DNA of 5,897 nt, from the NCBI GenBank assembly GCA_946631935.1, contig CAMPAP010000042.1, positions 1-5,897 of the forward strand, read 5' to 3'. Origin of the DNA: an uncultured Lachnospiraceae bacterium (GTDB lineage Bacteria > Bacillota > Clostridia > Lachnospirales > Lachnospiraceae). The notes below the pieces were generated by a model. That model searched no databases. It saw only the letters and a program-made list of their open reading frames with translations, and was not told where the DNA came from. This document shows positions 5,582 through 5,897 of this stretch, piece after piece (positions within the stretch are counted from its first letter, which is position 1; each line of letters opens with the position of its first letter). The translations under genes were made by a program, and so were the position numbers.

Positions 5582-5609
5582 ATTATATATGGTTTTTCAT
5601 TAATTGCAA
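5582..5609 (-). promoter_or_regulatory. Candidate sigma-A promoter of the NlpC/P60 gene
   Basis: On the minus strand TTGCAA (5609-5604) and a perfect TATAAT (5587-5582) are 16 bp apart. The expected start of transcription is near 5574-5576, only about 4-6 nt before the ATG at 5570, or about 13-15 nt before the in-frame ATG at 5561. The mRNA would have almost no leader. Confidence 0.55.
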
Positions 5610-5640
5610 CATTTTTGTAACATTTTCGAAATATTTAATA

Positions 5641-5678
5641 AAACAGCCCGATTTTCCTAAGAAAACCGGGCTGTTTTT
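5641..5678. terminator. Bidirectional intrinsic terminator upstream of the NlpC/P60 gene
   Basis: AAACAGCCCG (5641-5650) pairs with CGGGCTGTTT (5667-5676). After one A-C mismatch, TTTTC (5652-5656) pairs with GAAAA (5661-5665) over a CTAA loop. T runs follow on both strands. It most likely ends the minus-strand isomerase-like gene, whose stop lies about 67 bp further right. Confidence 0.88.
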
Positions 5679-5743
5679 ATGCAATATTTATATTTTTCCA
5701 CCTAATTAATGTATATGTATTAAATGCATGAAATATTTATCCA

Positions 5744-5897
5744 TCACTTAAAAGGATTCTCCGAAGGATATCTTACACCTGCGGGCCGGTTATAATCGAT
5801 CTCATCATATGCAACTCCGAGATACTTGAATACCTCATAGAGGAGCTTTCCGTTGTGATGGAAGGTGATAGCCGCATGGTGGGGATAATTCTTCTCA
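5744..5897 (-). CDS. C-terminal end of a probable L-fucose isomerase-like sugar isomerase (runs off the right edge)
   Basis: The minus strand from the right edge gives 50 residues and a TGA at 5746-5744: EKNYPHHAAITFHHNG, then KLLYEVFKYLGVAYDEIDYN, ending ENPFK. PHHAAITFHHNGK followed by an LYEVFKYLGV helix recalls the C-terminal end of L-fucose/L-arabinose isomerase-family proteins, which interconvert aldoses and ketoses and carry a conserved PHH or NHH near the C-terminus. This is family resemblance from a short tail, so the product is tentative; that it is a real coding end is better supported, by the open frame, its terminator and the same strand as its neighbours. The start and active-site residues lie outside the window. 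Confidence 0.6.
   Translation of the reverse strand, partial: EKNYPHHAAITFHHNGKLLYEVFKYLGVAYDEIDYNRPAGVRYPSENPFK

Overview
The window looks like chromosomal DNA from an anaerobic Firmicute of class Clostridia, most likely Lachnospiraceae (a Butyrivibrio- or Eubacterium-like organism). This is an inference from strong AGGAG-type ribosome binding sites, A/T-rich intergenic gaps with classical hairpin/U-tract terminators, an RND permease carrying a coiled-coil insert, and a secreted double-SH3b NlpC/P60 enzyme. No transposase gene, phage gene, tRNA, rRNA or CRISPR array was seen.

Layout, left to right. Positions 1-886 (minus) hold the N-terminal 295 residues of an RND efflux permease that runs off the left edge. 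Directly upstream with no gap is a MocR/PdxR-type regulator (887-2344, minus), a GntR winged helix fused to an aminotransferase-like domain. A 203-bp divergent intergenic region follows, filled largely by three imperfect ~40-bp direct repeats. It leads into a pyridoxal/pyridoxamine kinase gene (2548-3381, plus). Two hairpins (3382-3460) separate this from the convergent deoxyribose-phosphate aldolase gene deoC (3474-4139, minus). Next come a terminator, a secreted SH3b-SH3b-NlpC/P60 cell-wall hydrolase gene (4281-5570, minus) with its own promoter, another terminator, and the last 50 codons of a probable sugar isomerase gene (5744-5897, minus).

How the genes fit together. The divergent regulator and B6-vitamer kinase form a recognisable unit: PdxR-like MocR proteins sense PLP and control PLP supply genes placed beside them. 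The regulator is also abutted to the RND permease, so the two are probably co-transcribed. deoC, the NlpC/P60 gene and the sugar isomerase look like separate transcription units with unrelated jobs (deoxynucleoside breakdown, peptidoglycan remodelling, sugar use).

Most notable points. (1) A 29-bp imperfect palindrome occurs four times between 1985 and 2534. Two copies lie in opposite orientation inside the regulator's coding sequence, exactly at the two ends of its interdomain linker, and two lie in the kinase leader. (2) The regulator has Arg instead of the expected PLP-binding Lys in its TFSxTLSPSIR motif. (3) The regulator and NlpC/P60 genes both have a TATAAT box a few bases before the start codon and no clear Shine-Dalgarno, which suggests leaderless or very short-leader mRNAs.
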